DNA from: UBA7960 sp964624065
GTDB lineage: Bacteria > Bacteroidota > Bacteroidia > Bacteroidales > UBA7960
Direction: 5' to 3'
Length of the DNA: 64,000 bases
Assembly: GCA_964624065.1 (NCBI GenBank)
Contig: CAZUWF010000001.1
Location: 62,001 to 126,000 of the forward strand
Shown: piece after piece, positions 1 through 8,346 of the stretch
Layout: each line of letters opens with the position of its first letter
Position numbering within the stretch: the first letter of the stretch is position 1
Notes under the pieces: model-generated
Told to the model about the DNA's origin: nothing
Seen by the model: the letters and a program-made list of their open reading frames with translations, nothing else
Databases searched by the model: none
Translations under genes and position numbers: made by a program

Positions 1-343
1 CAACTTCATCTAGAAAAATTGTGCCACCACTTACCACTTCGAAATATCCCTTGCGGGCATCGTGTGCACCGGTAAAAGCCCCTTTTTCATGCCCGAAAAG
101 CTCAGAGTCAATCGTTCCCTCAGGTATGGCGCCACAATTAACGGCAATGTACGGACCGTGCTTGCGGGCGCTTAGCTGGTGAATTATTTTCGGGAAAACC
201 TCCTTGCCAGTACCACTTTCGCCCGTGATCAAAACCGAGATATCGGTTGGGGCAACTTGACGCGCCACATCAATGGCCCTGTCAAGCTTCGGCGAAAAGC
301 CTATTATGCCGAAACGCTGTTTTATAGATTGTAGGTCAACCAT
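1..343 (-). CDS. Sigma-54-dependent transcriptional regulator, AAA+ domain (partial, cut by window start)
   Basis: The first 114 codons are visible, reading right to left from an ATG at 343; the rest lies outside the window. The protein begins almost directly with the sigma-54 interaction AAA+ domain. A Walker A motif GESGTGKE lies near residue 40, the sigma-54-contacting GAFTGA loop near residue 90, and the Walker B start (TIFLDEV) sits at the cut edge. No receiver or other sensory domain precedes the ATPase. It should therefore activate sigma-54 promoters without a phosphorylated receiver, or the sensor lies elsewhere. In Bacteroidota such receiver-less activators are common, so this is not truncation at the 5' end. 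Family identity is clear; the target genes cannot be told from here. Confidence 0.9.
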   Translation of the reverse strand, partial: MVDLQSIKQRFGIIGFSPKLDRAIDVARQVAPTDISVLITGESGTGKEVFPKIIHQLSARKHGPYIAVNCGAIPEGTIDSELFGHEKGAFTGAHDARKGYFEVVSGGTIFLDEV

Positions 344-370
344 GATGCGTGACAATTAGTCAGTATTTTG

Positions 371-378
371 CAAAGGTA
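371..378 (-). promoter_or_regulatory. Candidate -7 element (TACCTTTG) for the sigma-54 activator gene
   Basis: On the minus strand the sequence reads TACCTTTG, an exact match to the Bacteroidota -7 consensus TAnnTTTG, 28 nt upstream of the ATG at 343. I found no convincing -33 TTG at 17-20 nt spacing. Confidence 0.4.
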
Positions 379-398
379 TAACTTTTAGCATAAATAAT

Positions 399-406
399 TA
401 CCTTTG
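399..406 (+). promoter_or_regulatory. Candidate -7 element (TACCTTTG) for metG
   Basis: An exact TAnnTTTG match on the plus strand lies in the divergent gap between the sigma-54 activator and metG. It would give a leader of about 210 nt before the metG start at 626. The same octamer lies on the other strand 20 nt away, so the gap looks like a back-to-back promoter pair. No well-spaced -33 element was seen. A short frame at 421-645 in this leader is judged non-coding. Confidence 0.35.
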
Positions 407-625
407 TACGCCTTTGTCTGATGGTTGGTCAACGGTCGAAAATTGAAATAGTGAATGAAATTCTGCGATTGTCAACCTTGCGCCCGAAGGTGGATCAATG
501 GTATCAGAACGCCAATTCATTCGTAAGTATTTATTGGTCTTGGCAATTGACCCTGCATCACTTTAATCTCTCAGCAAATCAACACCTTAACACCTCAACA
601 AATTTACTAAATATACCTATCTTCG

Positions 626-2680
626 ATGTCAGAAAAAAAATTTAAAAGATACACTGTTACTTCGGCCCTCCCTTATGCCAATGGTCCCATCCACATTGGC
701 CACTTGGCGGGGGTATACGTTCCGGCAGACATTTATGCAAGGTACCTGCGCTCTCGTGGCCAGGATGTGGTTTTCATTGGTGGTAGCGACGAGCATGGTG
801 TGCCCATTACAATAAAAGCCCGACAGGAGGGAGTTACCCCTCAGCAAGTTGTTGACAAGTATCACGAAATCATCAAGAAATCGTTCGAAGAGTTTGGAAT
901 ATCGTTCGATGTTTACAGCCGTACCTCTTCCCCGGTGCATCATGACACTTCTTCAAAGTTTTTCAAAACAATGTACGAAAAGGGTCTTTTTTTGGAAAAG
1001 GAAAGCGAGCAATACTACGATGAAGGGAGCAAACAATTTCTTGCCGACAGGTACATAACTGGAACCTGCCCGCACTGCAACTACGAACGCGCCTACGGCG
1101 ACCAGTGCGAAAACTGCGGAACCTCACTTAGCCCTACCGATCTAATAAATCCAAAATCGCTTTTGAGCGGCAACAAACCGGTAATGAAGCAAACCCGACA
1201 TTGGTACCTTCCGCTAAACGAATACGAACCATTGCTCCGGGAATGGATACTTGAAGGGCATAAAGGAGATTGGAAAGCCAACGTGTATGGCCAGTGCAAA
1301 TCATGGATTGAACAAGGTTTGCAGCCTAGGGCGGTTACTAGGGATCTTGATTGGGGAGTTAAAGTGCCGTTGGAGGGAACCGATGGCAAGGTGCTTTATG
1401 TTTGGTTCGATGCACCAATAGGCTACATTAGTGCAACCCGCCAGTGGGGCGAAGAAAAAAACATTGACTGGGAAAAGTACTGGAAAAGTTCCGACAGCAA
1501 ACTAGTTCACTTCATCGGAAAGGACAATATTGTTTTCCATTGCATAATATTTCCGGTTATGTTGCATGCTGAGGGAAGTTACATTTTGCCCGACAATGTT
1601 CCGGCCAACGAATTCCTTAATCTTGAGGGCGACAAGATTTCCACCTCGCGCAATTGGGCCGTTTGGCTGCACGAGTACTTGATTGATTTTCCGGAGCAGC
1701 AGGATGTTTTGAGATACGTTTTGACCGCCGCCGCGCCCGAAACCAAGGATAATGACTTTAACTGGAAGGATTTTCAGGCCAGGAACAATAACGAACTCGT
1801 TGCAATATTGGGCAACTTCGTAAACCGAACTTTGGTGCTTACGCACAAATATTTTGAGGGTAAGGTTCCTCCGCGCGGCAAGCTTAAAGATATTGATCTC
1901 GAAACCTTGGGCTCCTTGGCTTCGTTTCCACGCATTATTGCTGCAAGCCTTGAAAGTTACCGCTTCAGGGAAGCACTCGCAGAGCTTATTAATGTCGCCC
2001 GCCTCGGAAACAAGTACCTAACCGATGCCGAGCCATGGAAGATCTTCAAGGACGATCCCAAGAGAGTTGCAACCACACTAAATGTTTGTCTCCAAATATG
2101 CGCCAGCATTTCGGTTTTGGCCGAACCATTCTTGCCCTTCACCGCCGAAAAGCTAAGGAGAATGCTCACCCTTGATAAGCTTTCGTGGAATCAGGGAGGC
2201 AAGGAAAACTTGATGGCAGAAGGTTCTGAAATAAAGCCTGCAGAGCTCCTATTCGAAAAAATTGAAGACGACAAAATAAACCACCAGGTTCAAAAACTGC
2301 TAGAAACCAAGCAGAACAACTCCGCCGCAGCCATAGCTCAAAACCCCATGAAGGAGCCGATTTCCTTTGATGAATTTAACAACCTTGACCTTAGAATAGG
2401 TAAGATCATTAGTGTAGAAAAAGTGGCAAAAACCAAAAAGCTTCTCAAGCTTGAGGTTGACACCGGGCTCGACCGAAGAACCATCGTTTCGGGCATTGCC
2501 GAGCATTTTACCCCTGAGGAGCTTCCCGGCAAAAAGGTTGTGGTATTGATGAACCTCCAACCCAGGGAAATCAAGGGGGTAGTTTCACACGGAATGCTTT
2601 TGCTTGCCGAAAGGCCCAACGGGAAACTTGTTTTCATTTCTCCTGAACTTGATGCAGAGGTTGGATGTGGGGTGAATTAA
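626..2680 (+). CDS. metG: Methionine--tRNA ligase with C-terminal tRNA-binding domain
   Basis: Charges tRNA-Met (and initiator tRNA) with methionine in the cytoplasm. At 684 residues it has the usual length for the long form. The class I HIGH motif is HIGH at residues 23-26. A zinc knuckle with Cys at about 148, 151, 161 and 164 sits in the connective peptide. The KMSKS loop is present as KISTS near 337-341, the variant usual in this phylum. Residues from about 575 on form the OB-fold EMAP-II-like tRNA-binding domain (LDLRIGKI...), so dimerisation/tRNA capture is built in. The gene ends 13 nt before the carboxylase gene downstream, so the two may be co-transcribed although their functions are unrelated. 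Confidence 0.97.
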   Translation: MSEKKFKRYTVTSALPYANGPIHIGHLAGVYVPADIYARYLRSRGQDVVFIGGSDEHGVPITIKARQEGVTPQQVVDKYHEIIKKSFEEFGISFDVYSRTSSPVHHDTSSKFFKTMYEKGLFLEKESEQYYDEGSKQFLADRYITGTCPHCNYERAYGDQCENCGTSLSPTDLINPKSLLSGNKPVMKQTRHWYLPLNEYEPLLREWILEGHKGDWKANVYGQCKSWIEQGLQPRAVTRDLDWGVKVPLEGTDGKVLYVWFDAPIGYISATRQWGEEKNIDWEKYWKSSDSKLVHFIGKDNIVFHCIIFPVMLHAEGSYILPDNVPANEFLNLEGDKISTSRNWAVWLHEYLIDFPEQQDVLRYVLTAAAPETKDNDFNWKDFQARNNNELVAILGNFVNRTLVLTHKYFEGKVPPRGKLKDIDLETLGSLASFPRIIAASLESYRFREALAELINVARLGNKYLTDAEPWKIFKDDPKRVATTLNVCLQICASISVLAEPFLPFTAEKLRRMLTLDKLSWNQGGKENLMAEGSEIKPAELLFEKIEDDKINHQVQKLLETKQNNSAAAIAQNPMKEPISFDEFNNLDLRIGKIISVEKVAKTKKLLKLEVDTGLDRRTIVSGIAEHFTPEELPGKKVVVLMNLQPREIKGVVSHGMLLLAERPNGKLVFISPELDAEVGCGVN

Positions 2681-2693
2681 AAACGATATAAAA

Positions 2694-4301
2694 GTGTATA
2701 GAATTAGCTCACACGTAAAATCCGAGAGCCCAGAATTCGCAGAAAACTTCCGTCATAATGCAGCAGTTTTGGATGACTACCGCCGCATAATGCGAAGAAC
2801 AATGCAGGGTGGGCCGGAGGGTGCAATTGCCAAACACAGGTCGCGCAACAAGTTGCTTGCACGCGAACGCATTGACTTGCTTATAGACCCATGTACACCA
2901 TTCTTGGAGCTGTCTCCGTTGGCCGCATACGGACAGTATCATGATAGTTTTCCGTCCGCTGGGATCATTACCGGCATAGGTGTTATCCATGGTCATGAAA
3001 CGGTGATAGTGGCCAACGATGCCACCGTAAAGGGCGGCACTTATGTGAAGGAAACCATCCGAAAGCACGTTAGGGCACAGGAAATAGCCATGCAAAACAA
3101 GCTGCCGTGCGTTTATATGGTGGACTCTGGTGGTGTTTTCTTGCCAAACCAGGCAGAGGTTTTTCCTGACAAGGAGGATTTTGGACGCATTTTTTTCAAC
3201 CAAGCCCGCCTTTCGGCACTTGGCTGCCCGCAGATATCAATAGTAATGGGTTCGTCAACTGCTGGTGGTGCATACATCCCGGCCATGAGTGACGAATGCA
3301 TAATTGTAAAAAACCAAGGCACCATTTTCATTGGTGGACCGCCATTGGTAAAAGCGGCCACGGGCGAAATTGTTACGCCCGAAGAACTTGGTGGTGCCGA
3401 GGTGCATACTACAAAATCGGGTGTCGCCGACCATTTTGCCGATAACGACCAACATGCCATCAGTTTGTGCAGGAGCATTTTCTCAACGCTGCAGCCCTCC
3501 AAGAAACAAAAGCTTGAAATGTGGGAGCCGGAAGAGCCAATGTACGACCCGGGTGAGCTTTTGGGAATAATTGAATGTAACCCCAAAAGGCAAACCAATC
3601 CATACGAATTAATTGCCCGCATTGTTGATGGCAGCAGCTTTCACGAGTTCAAGGCGAGGTATGCCACAACACTTGTAACAGGATTTGCCCACATTTTGGG
3701 TTACCCGGTTGGCATTCTGGCCAACAATGGGGTCTTGTTTGCCGAATCTTCGCTCAAAGGGGCACATTTCATCCAGCTATGCAACTTTCGTCGTATCCCC
3801 ATACTTTTCTTGCAGGACATTACAGGCTTTATGGTGGGAAAACATTACGAAACTTCAGGTCTTGCCCGGGATGGTTCAAAGCTGGTGCACGCAGTTGCCA
3901 ATGCTTCGGTACCCAAAATAACAGTCATAACAGGTGGCTCTTACGGAGCAGGCAATTATGCAATGGCCGGGCGTGCTTTCGACCCCCACTTCTTGTTTGT
4001 GTGGCCGGGGTCGCGCATATCGGTTATGGGTGGACAACAAGCCGCAAAAGTGCTCTCGCAAGTAAAAATTGACCAATTGGCTGCACAAGGCAAATCGCCC
4101 AATATGGATGAGATTGAAAATATGAAAGCCGAAATACTTGGCAAATACGAAAGGGAGGGATCGCCTTACTATAGTACCTCGCGTCTGTGGGACGATGGAA
4201 TTATTGAGCCGACACAAACCCGCTTAATGGTTGCGATGGCTATAGCCACAACGCTCAACAACCCTTATGGTGAGCCACGAAGCGGTATTTACCGAATGTA
4301 A
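2694..4301 (+). CDS. liuB: Methylcrotonyl-CoA carboxylase, carboxyltransferase (beta) subunit
   Basis: Transfers the carboxyl group from carboxybiotin to 3-methylcrotonyl-CoA, giving 3-methylglutaconyl-CoA in leucine breakdown. The 535-residue protein is a full-length two-domain crotonase-fold carboxyltransferase. Diagnostic stretches for the methylcrotonyl rather than propionyl type include ANDATVKGGTY, MQNKLPCVYMVDSGG, SSTAGGAYIPAMSDE, GGPPLVKAATGE, NNGVLFAESSLKGAHF and the C-terminal GSYGAGNYAM. The start is a GTG at 2694, 13 nt after metG; the first in-frame ATG would remove conserved N-terminal sequence. The biotin-carrying partner is encoded at 5091-7082, with the next pathway enzyme between them. 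Geranyl-CoA carboxylase is a close relative and cannot be fully excluded, but the adjacent hydratase fits leucine catabolism. Confidence 0.92.
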   Translation: MYRISSHVKSESPEFAENFRHNAAVLDDYRRIMRRTMQGGPEGAIAKHRSRNKLLARERIDLLIDPCTPFLELSPLAAYGQYHDSFPSAGIITGIGVIHGHETVIVANDATVKGGTYVKETIRKHVRAQEIAMQNKLPCVYMVDSGGVFLPNQAEVFPDKEDFGRIFFNQARLSALGCPQISIVMGSSTAGGAYIPAMSDECIIVKNQGTIFIGGPPLVKAATGEIVTPEELGGAEVHTTKSGVADHFADNDQHAISLCRSIFSTLQPSKKQKLEMWEPEEPMYDPGELLGIIECNPKRQTNPYELIARIVDGSSFHEFKARYATTLVTGFAHILGYPVGILANNGVLFAESSLKGAHFIQLCNFRRIPILFLQDITGFMVGKHYETSGLARDGSKLVHAVANASVPKITVITGGSYGAGNYAMAGRAFDPHFLFVWPGSRISVMGGQQAAKVLSQVKIDQLAAQGKSPNMDEIENMKAEILGKYEREGSPYYSTSRLWDDGIIEPTQTRLMVAMAIATTLNNPYGEPRSGIYRM

Positions 4302-4311
4302 AGATCCAATC

Positions 4312-5094
4312 ATGAAAGCATTCCATACCATAAAAATTATCATAAACGACCAAATTGCAACAATCTGGCTATCACGACCTGAGAAGCTCAACGCCATTGA
4401 TCAGGAAATGGCTGTTGAACTCCGCGAGGCTTTAAATGCATTGGCGGTGGACGACGATGTAAGCGCGTTGGTATTGCGAGGAGAGGGTAGTGCCTTTTGT
4501 GCCGGAGCCGATTTGGGCTGGATGAACGACACCAATCTCGATCAAGATTGTCGGCCTGGCTCACTACTGCCCCCTTTGTTCAAAACCATTTTTTACTTTC
4601 CCAAACCATTGGTGGTAGTGGTACAGGGTAAGGCTCTGGGAGGTGCATTTGGACTTATGGTTGCAGGCGATTTTGTGCTGGCCTGCAGCGATGCCACCTT
4701 TGCATTTGCAGAGGTGAGGCTTGGGTTGGTTCCTGCCACCATATCGCCATTTGTTGTAAGGAGAATCGGGGAGTTCAAAGCACGCCAGCTAATGCTAAAA
4801 GGGGCGAGCTTCGGAGTCACTGATGCATTGCACGCAGGTCTGATTGACCTGGTAGCGCCATCTTCGGCCATGGAGAGCGAGCTGAAAAACCTTTGCCAGG
4901 AACTTCAAAAAAATGGGCCAGGGGCAATGCGCACCTGCAAGAGAATGTTAATTCACATATCAGAAAACAAGCTTGACAACAACCTGTTTGCTTACACCTC
5001 AGAAACGCTTGAAACCATAAGGAGTGGAGCAGAAGCTCGCGAAGGAATGAATGCTTTCATTGAAAAGCGTCAAGCGGTATGGAGACAAAAATGA
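4312..5094 (+). CDS. liuC: Methylglutaconyl-CoA hydratase (enoyl-CoA hydratase family)
   Basis: Probably hydrates 3-methylglutaconyl-CoA to HMG-CoA, the step after methylcrotonyl-CoA carboxylase. I start it at ATG 4312 (260 residues, typical of the family) rather than at an in-frame ATG at 4267 that lies inside the preceding gene. The oxyanion-hole segment FCAGADLGWM and the stretch GLVPATISPFVVRRIGE match the bacterial LiuC type. At the site of the first catalytic Glu of mammalian crotonase the protein has Gly (ALGGAFGL), while the second Glu is kept (FAEVRLGL); the same pattern is known in LiuC of Pseudomonas. It is sandwiched between the two carboxylase subunit genes and overlaps the next one by an ATGA. 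Substrate is inferred from motif and context. Confidence 0.85.
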   Translation: MKAFHTIKIIINDQIATIWLSRPEKLNAIDQEMAVELREALNALAVDDDVSALVLRGEGSAFCAGADLGWMNDTNLDQDCRPGSLLPPLFKTIFYFPKPLVVVVQGKALGGAFGLMVAGDFVLACSDATFAFAEVRLGLVPATISPFVVRRIGEFKARQLMLKGASFGVTDALHAGLIDLVAPSSAMESELKNLCQELQKNGPGAMRTCKRMLIHISENKLDNNLFAYTSETLETIRSGAEAREGMNAFIEKRQAVWRQK

Positions 5095-7082
5095 CTGAAG
5101 CAAGGAACATAAACAAAGTTTTGGTAGCCAACCGTGGTGAAATTGCGGTTAGGGTTTTTGACACACTGCACCAATTGGGCATTTGCTCCGTGGCAGTTTG
5201 TACAGAGGCCGATGCCGGAGCTCTTCATTGCCAAATTGCTGCAGAAAGGCACATGCTTAAAGGCAAAACACTTGCAGAAACCTACCTGAATGGCTCTCAA
5301 TTGATTGACATTGCCAAAAGGTGCGGTGCCGATGCCATTCACCCCGGCTATGGGTTCTTGTCCGAAAACTCCGATTTTGCGCAATCTGTTGTTGATGCGG
5401 GTCTGGTTTTCATTGGTCCTCCTGCGGAAGCCATCCGCAAAATGGGTAACAAAAAGCAGGCCAGGGCCATTGCCAAAGAATTGGGCATACCTGTGGTAGA
5501 AGGAGGGGAAGGGACAAAAGAAGAACTATTGGAAAAGGCAAGGGGCATTGAATATCCCATAATTATCAAAGCCAACGCCGGGGGTGGGGGTAAGGGAATG
5601 CGAATAGTTTTTTCGGAAGGCCAACTTTATGAGTTTTTGGAAGCAACCCAACGCGAAGCCCAAAATTATTTTGGCAATCCTGAGGTTTACATTGAGAAGT
5701 ACCTCACAAACCCCAAGCACATCGAAATTCAGGTTTTGGGCGACAAGCACGGGCAGATTGTAACTTTTTTGGAACGCGAATGTTCGGTTCAAAGACGCCA
5801 TCAAAAGATAATTGAAGAATCGCCGGCCCCAAATCTTACCCAATCACTTCGTGACGAACTGCAAAATGCAGCCCGTAGGCTCGCACAACACATACAATAC
5901 GAAAGTGCTGGTACCGTTGAATTTCTCGTGCAAGGCGAGAATTTTTATTTTCTGGAAATGAATACCCGAATTCAGGTCGAACACCCGGTTACGGAAATGA
6001 TTGCCGGAATAGACCTTGTAAGCGAGCAAATCAAAATTGCATCAGGCAGGCCGCTTGGCTTTTTGCAACAACGCATAAACACAACCGGCCACGCAATTGA
6101 AGTGCGGGTCTATGCCGAAGATCCCGACAATGATTTCACGCCATCGCCAGGCGACATTCTGCTGTACCAAAAACCCGAAGGTAGCGGCCTTAGAATCGAC
6201 AGCTCCCTCAATGGCCCGGGTACGGTAAGCAGTTTATACGATCCAATGGTTAGTAAGGTGATTTTTCGCGCCGGCACCAGAGAAACTGCAAGAAAAGAAT
6301 TAATTCAGCACCTGAAAAACTACATAATAATAGGAGTTAAAACCAACCTTGCCTATTTGACCGAGCTTTTGTCGTCCAATGCATTCATTGAAGGTGCTTT
6401 CCACACCAACCTTATTGATGACGCCCCTGAGTTGTTTGGCAAAAAACGCAATAAACCCATTACCGATAAATTGCTTTTGGCAATGGCGTTTACGTTTATT
6501 TGTCAATCGGCCAACAAGAAAGCCAACAATATATGGCAAAGTATTGGCCCTTGGCGATTGATGCCACGGGCTAACCTTCTAATTGACCAAGAAAGGCTTG
6601 AACAAGATTACGTCTATCACAATCCTCGGGAGATATCAATCCAGAATGGCCTTGGTCAAAAAACATTTAGGCTTTTGGAGCGCACCAACCACTCCTTGAT
6701 TGTTGAGGTCGGTGGCACCAGCCACACAATACATTACTTGGCAACTAACGGCGAGGTAAACTTTCAGTACGAGGCTACTACGGCAAGTGTAAAGCCGCCC
6801 AAACATCTGGGTCAGGACATTCTCTCCGACATTAACACCAACACTGAAATGGAAGGGGAAATGATAAAACGCGCACCATTGCTCGGGACCGTCGTAAAAG
6901 TTTCGGTCAATGAAGGCGACCTGGTCAACAGGGGAGATGCCTTGGTAATACTTGAATCAATGAAAATGGAAAATATAATCGTTGCAACCGCTAGAGCTTT
7001 TGTGAAGAAGATTGAGGTTAAAGTGGGTGACGTGGTAGCCTATGATAGCCCCTTGGTGCATTTGTCAAAGATCTATGTGTAA
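5091..7082 (+). CDS. liuD: Methylcrotonyl-CoA carboxylase, biotin carboxylase/biotin carrier (alpha) subunit
   Basis: Carboxylates its own biotin with ATP and bicarbonate and hands the group to the beta subunit at 2694-4301. The N-terminal biotin carboxylase runs from about residue 8 (KVLVANRGEIAVRVF) to 450, with the glycine-rich ATP-grasp loop ANAGGGGKGMR and the MNTRIQVEHPVTE motif. A less conserved middle region follows. The C-terminal biotinyl domain has the site ESMKMEN with the biotinylated Lys at about residue 625 of 663. The start at 5091 forms an ATGA overlap with the stop of the hydratase, implying translational coupling; an ATG 12 nt earlier is the alternative. A terminator follows three bases after the stop. 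Confidence 0.93.
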   Translation: MTEARNINKVLVANRGEIAVRVFDTLHQLGICSVAVCTEADAGALHCQIAAERHMLKGKTLAETYLNGSQLIDIAKRCGADAIHPGYGFLSENSDFAQSVVDAGLVFIGPPAEAIRKMGNKKQARAIAKELGIPVVEGGEGTKEELLEKARGIEYPIIIKANAGGGGKGMRIVFSEGQLYEFLEATQREAQNYFGNPEVYIEKYLTNPKHIEIQVLGDKHGQIVTFLERECSVQRRHQKIIEESPAPNLTQSLRDELQNAARRLAQHIQYESAGTVEFLVQGENFYFLEMNTRIQVEHPVTEMIAGIDLVSEQIKIASGRPLGFLQQRINTTGHAIEVRVYAEDPDNDFTPSPGDILLYQKPEGSGLRIDSSLNGPGTVSSLYDPMVSKVIFRAGTRETARKELIQHLKNYIIIGVKTNLAYLTELLSSNAFIEGAFHTNLIDDAPELFGKKRNKPITDKLLLAMAFTFICQSANKKANNIWQSIGPWRLMPRANLLIDQERLEQDYVYHNPREISIQNGLGQKTFRLLERTNHSLIVEVGGTSHTIHYLATNGEVNFQYEATTASVKPPKHLGQDILSDINTNTEMEGEMIKRAPLLGTVVKVSVNEGDLVNRGDALVILESMKMENIIVATARAFVKKIEVKVGDVVAYDSPLVHLSKIYV

Positions 7083-7084
7083 AC

Positions 7085-7111
7085 AAAACCCTCAACAATT
7101 AAGGGTTTTTT
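7085..7111 (+). terminator. Intrinsic terminator after the carboxylase block
   Basis: A perfect 8-bp stem, AAAACCCT with AGGGTTTT, and a 9-nt loop end in a run of six T. It begins 3 nt past the carboxylase alpha stop and separates this unit from the acyl-CoA dehydrogenase/mevalonate unit. Confidence 0.75.
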
Positions 7112-7185
7112 GTGTTTCATCCAATTAAAGAGCCAGTTGTTACAGCAATTTTTTTACTTTTAGCAAGTCATAACATGTTTTATTG

Positions 7186-8337
7186 ATGATTACCAGTCCT
7201 TACCTAACCCAATCCCACCATGATTTAAGGCAGCGAGTGCGTGAGTTTGCCGAGAGAGAGATAAAGCCCATTGCGGCCGAGCTTGATGAAGGTGAGATTT
7301 TTTCGAACGAACTAACTGCCCGAATGGGCCAAATGGGATTTTTTGGCATCCAGGCACCCAAAGAGCTTGGCGGCCAAGACCTTGATACTTTGTCTTACAT
7401 TATTATTGTTGAGGAACTTGCGCGTGTTGATAGTTCGCAAGCCGCCACGGTTGCAGCCGTCAACTCCTTGGGCATTGCCCCCATATTAAAGTATGGCACC
7501 GAGGAGCAAAAGCAACGATTCATTCCCAAGCTTTGCACCGGAACGATGATATGGGCCTTTGGGCTCACCGAAGAAAACGCTGGCTCTGATGCCCTGGGTG
7601 CAGAAACCACGGCAGAATTGGCTGACGGACTTTGGGTTATAAACGGCAGTAAGCGACACATTACCAACTCGGCCGCCGACATTTCGGGGGGTGTAACCTT
7701 ACTGGCTGTAACGGGCGAAAATAAAGGCAGGAAGAAGCTGTCAACAATCCTTGTTGAGCGTGGCACACCTGGATACAATGTGGAGCGCATGACAGGCAAA
7801 ATGATGTGGCGAGCCAGCGATACTGGCAAATTGTTTTTCAATGATTGCAAGGTGCCCAAAGAGAATCTTCTGGGAGAGGAAGGCCAAGGAGGCCGCATAA
7901 TGCTAAACACCCTCGACTCAGGGCGACTTTCCATTGCAGCCATAGGATTAGGTCTTGCCCGCGGTGCCATGGAGGCATCGGTAGAGTACGCCAAAAGTAG
8001 GAGTCAATTCGGAAAACCCATTTCAAAGTTTCAAGTTGTTAGCTTCAAACTCGCTGATATGGATATGAAAATAGAATTGGCTAAAAACACACTTTATCAT
8101 GCATGCTGGTTAAAAGACAACAATATTCAGTATGGTCGTGAAGCGGCAATGTCAAAATTGTACGCTTCGGAGATTGCCAGAGAAATTGCCAACGAAGCAG
8201 TTCAAATTCACGGTGGCAACGGCCTGTTCAAACCACACCCGGTTGAAAGGTTTTATCGCGACCAGCGATTGCTGCAAATTGGAGAGGGCACTTCAGAAAT
8301 ATTACGCCTCGTAATATCAAGATATTTAGGCTTGTAA
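7186..8337 (+). CDS. Acyl-CoA dehydrogenase, short/branched-chain type
   Basis: FAD-dependent alpha,beta-dehydrogenation of an acyl-CoA. The 383-residue protein has the family layout: an N-terminal helical domain, a middle beta domain with the FAD-contacting stretch FGLTEENAGSDA, and a C-terminal helical domain ending with the catalytic region. The catalytic-base position reads IGEGTSEI, i.e. Glu as in short-chain and 2-methylbutyryl dehydrogenases. Isovaleryl-CoA dehydrogenases have a non-acidic residue there and use another Glu. So, despite its place between leucine and mevalonate genes, sequence favours butyryl- or 2-methylbutyryl-CoA. The first possible codon is a TTG at 7183, but ATG 7186 is preferred. 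It lies 9 nt before the isomerase gene and is likely co-transcribed with it. Confidence 0.9.
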   Translation: MITSPYLTQSHHDLRQRVREFAEREIKPIAAELDEGEIFSNELTARMGQMGFFGIQAPKELGGQDLDTLSYIIIVEELARVDSSQAATVAAVNSLGIAPILKYGTEEQKQRFIPKLCTGTMIWAFGLTEENAGSDALGAETTAELADGLWVINGSKRHITNSAADISGGVTLLAVTGENKGRKKLSTILVERGTPGYNVERMTGKMMWRASDTGKLFFNDCKVPKENLLGEEGQGGRIMLNTLDSGRLSIAAIGLGLARGAMEASVEYAKSRSQFGKPISKFQVVSFKLADMDMKIELAKNTLYHACWLKDNNIQYGREAAMSKLYASEIAREIANEAVQIHGGNGLFKPHPVERFYRDQRLLQIGEGTSEILRLVISRYLGL

Positions 8338-8346
8338 AAAGTAGCC

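Noticed and set aside
421..645. 74-codon frame upstream of metG
   Set aside because: It overlaps the metG start, lies in the presumed metG leader and shows no family character.
2694..4301. Propionyl-CoA carboxylase beta
   Set aside because: GGPPLVKAATGE, the ANDATVKGG segment and the neighbour hydratase fit methylcrotonyl-CoA carboxylase better.
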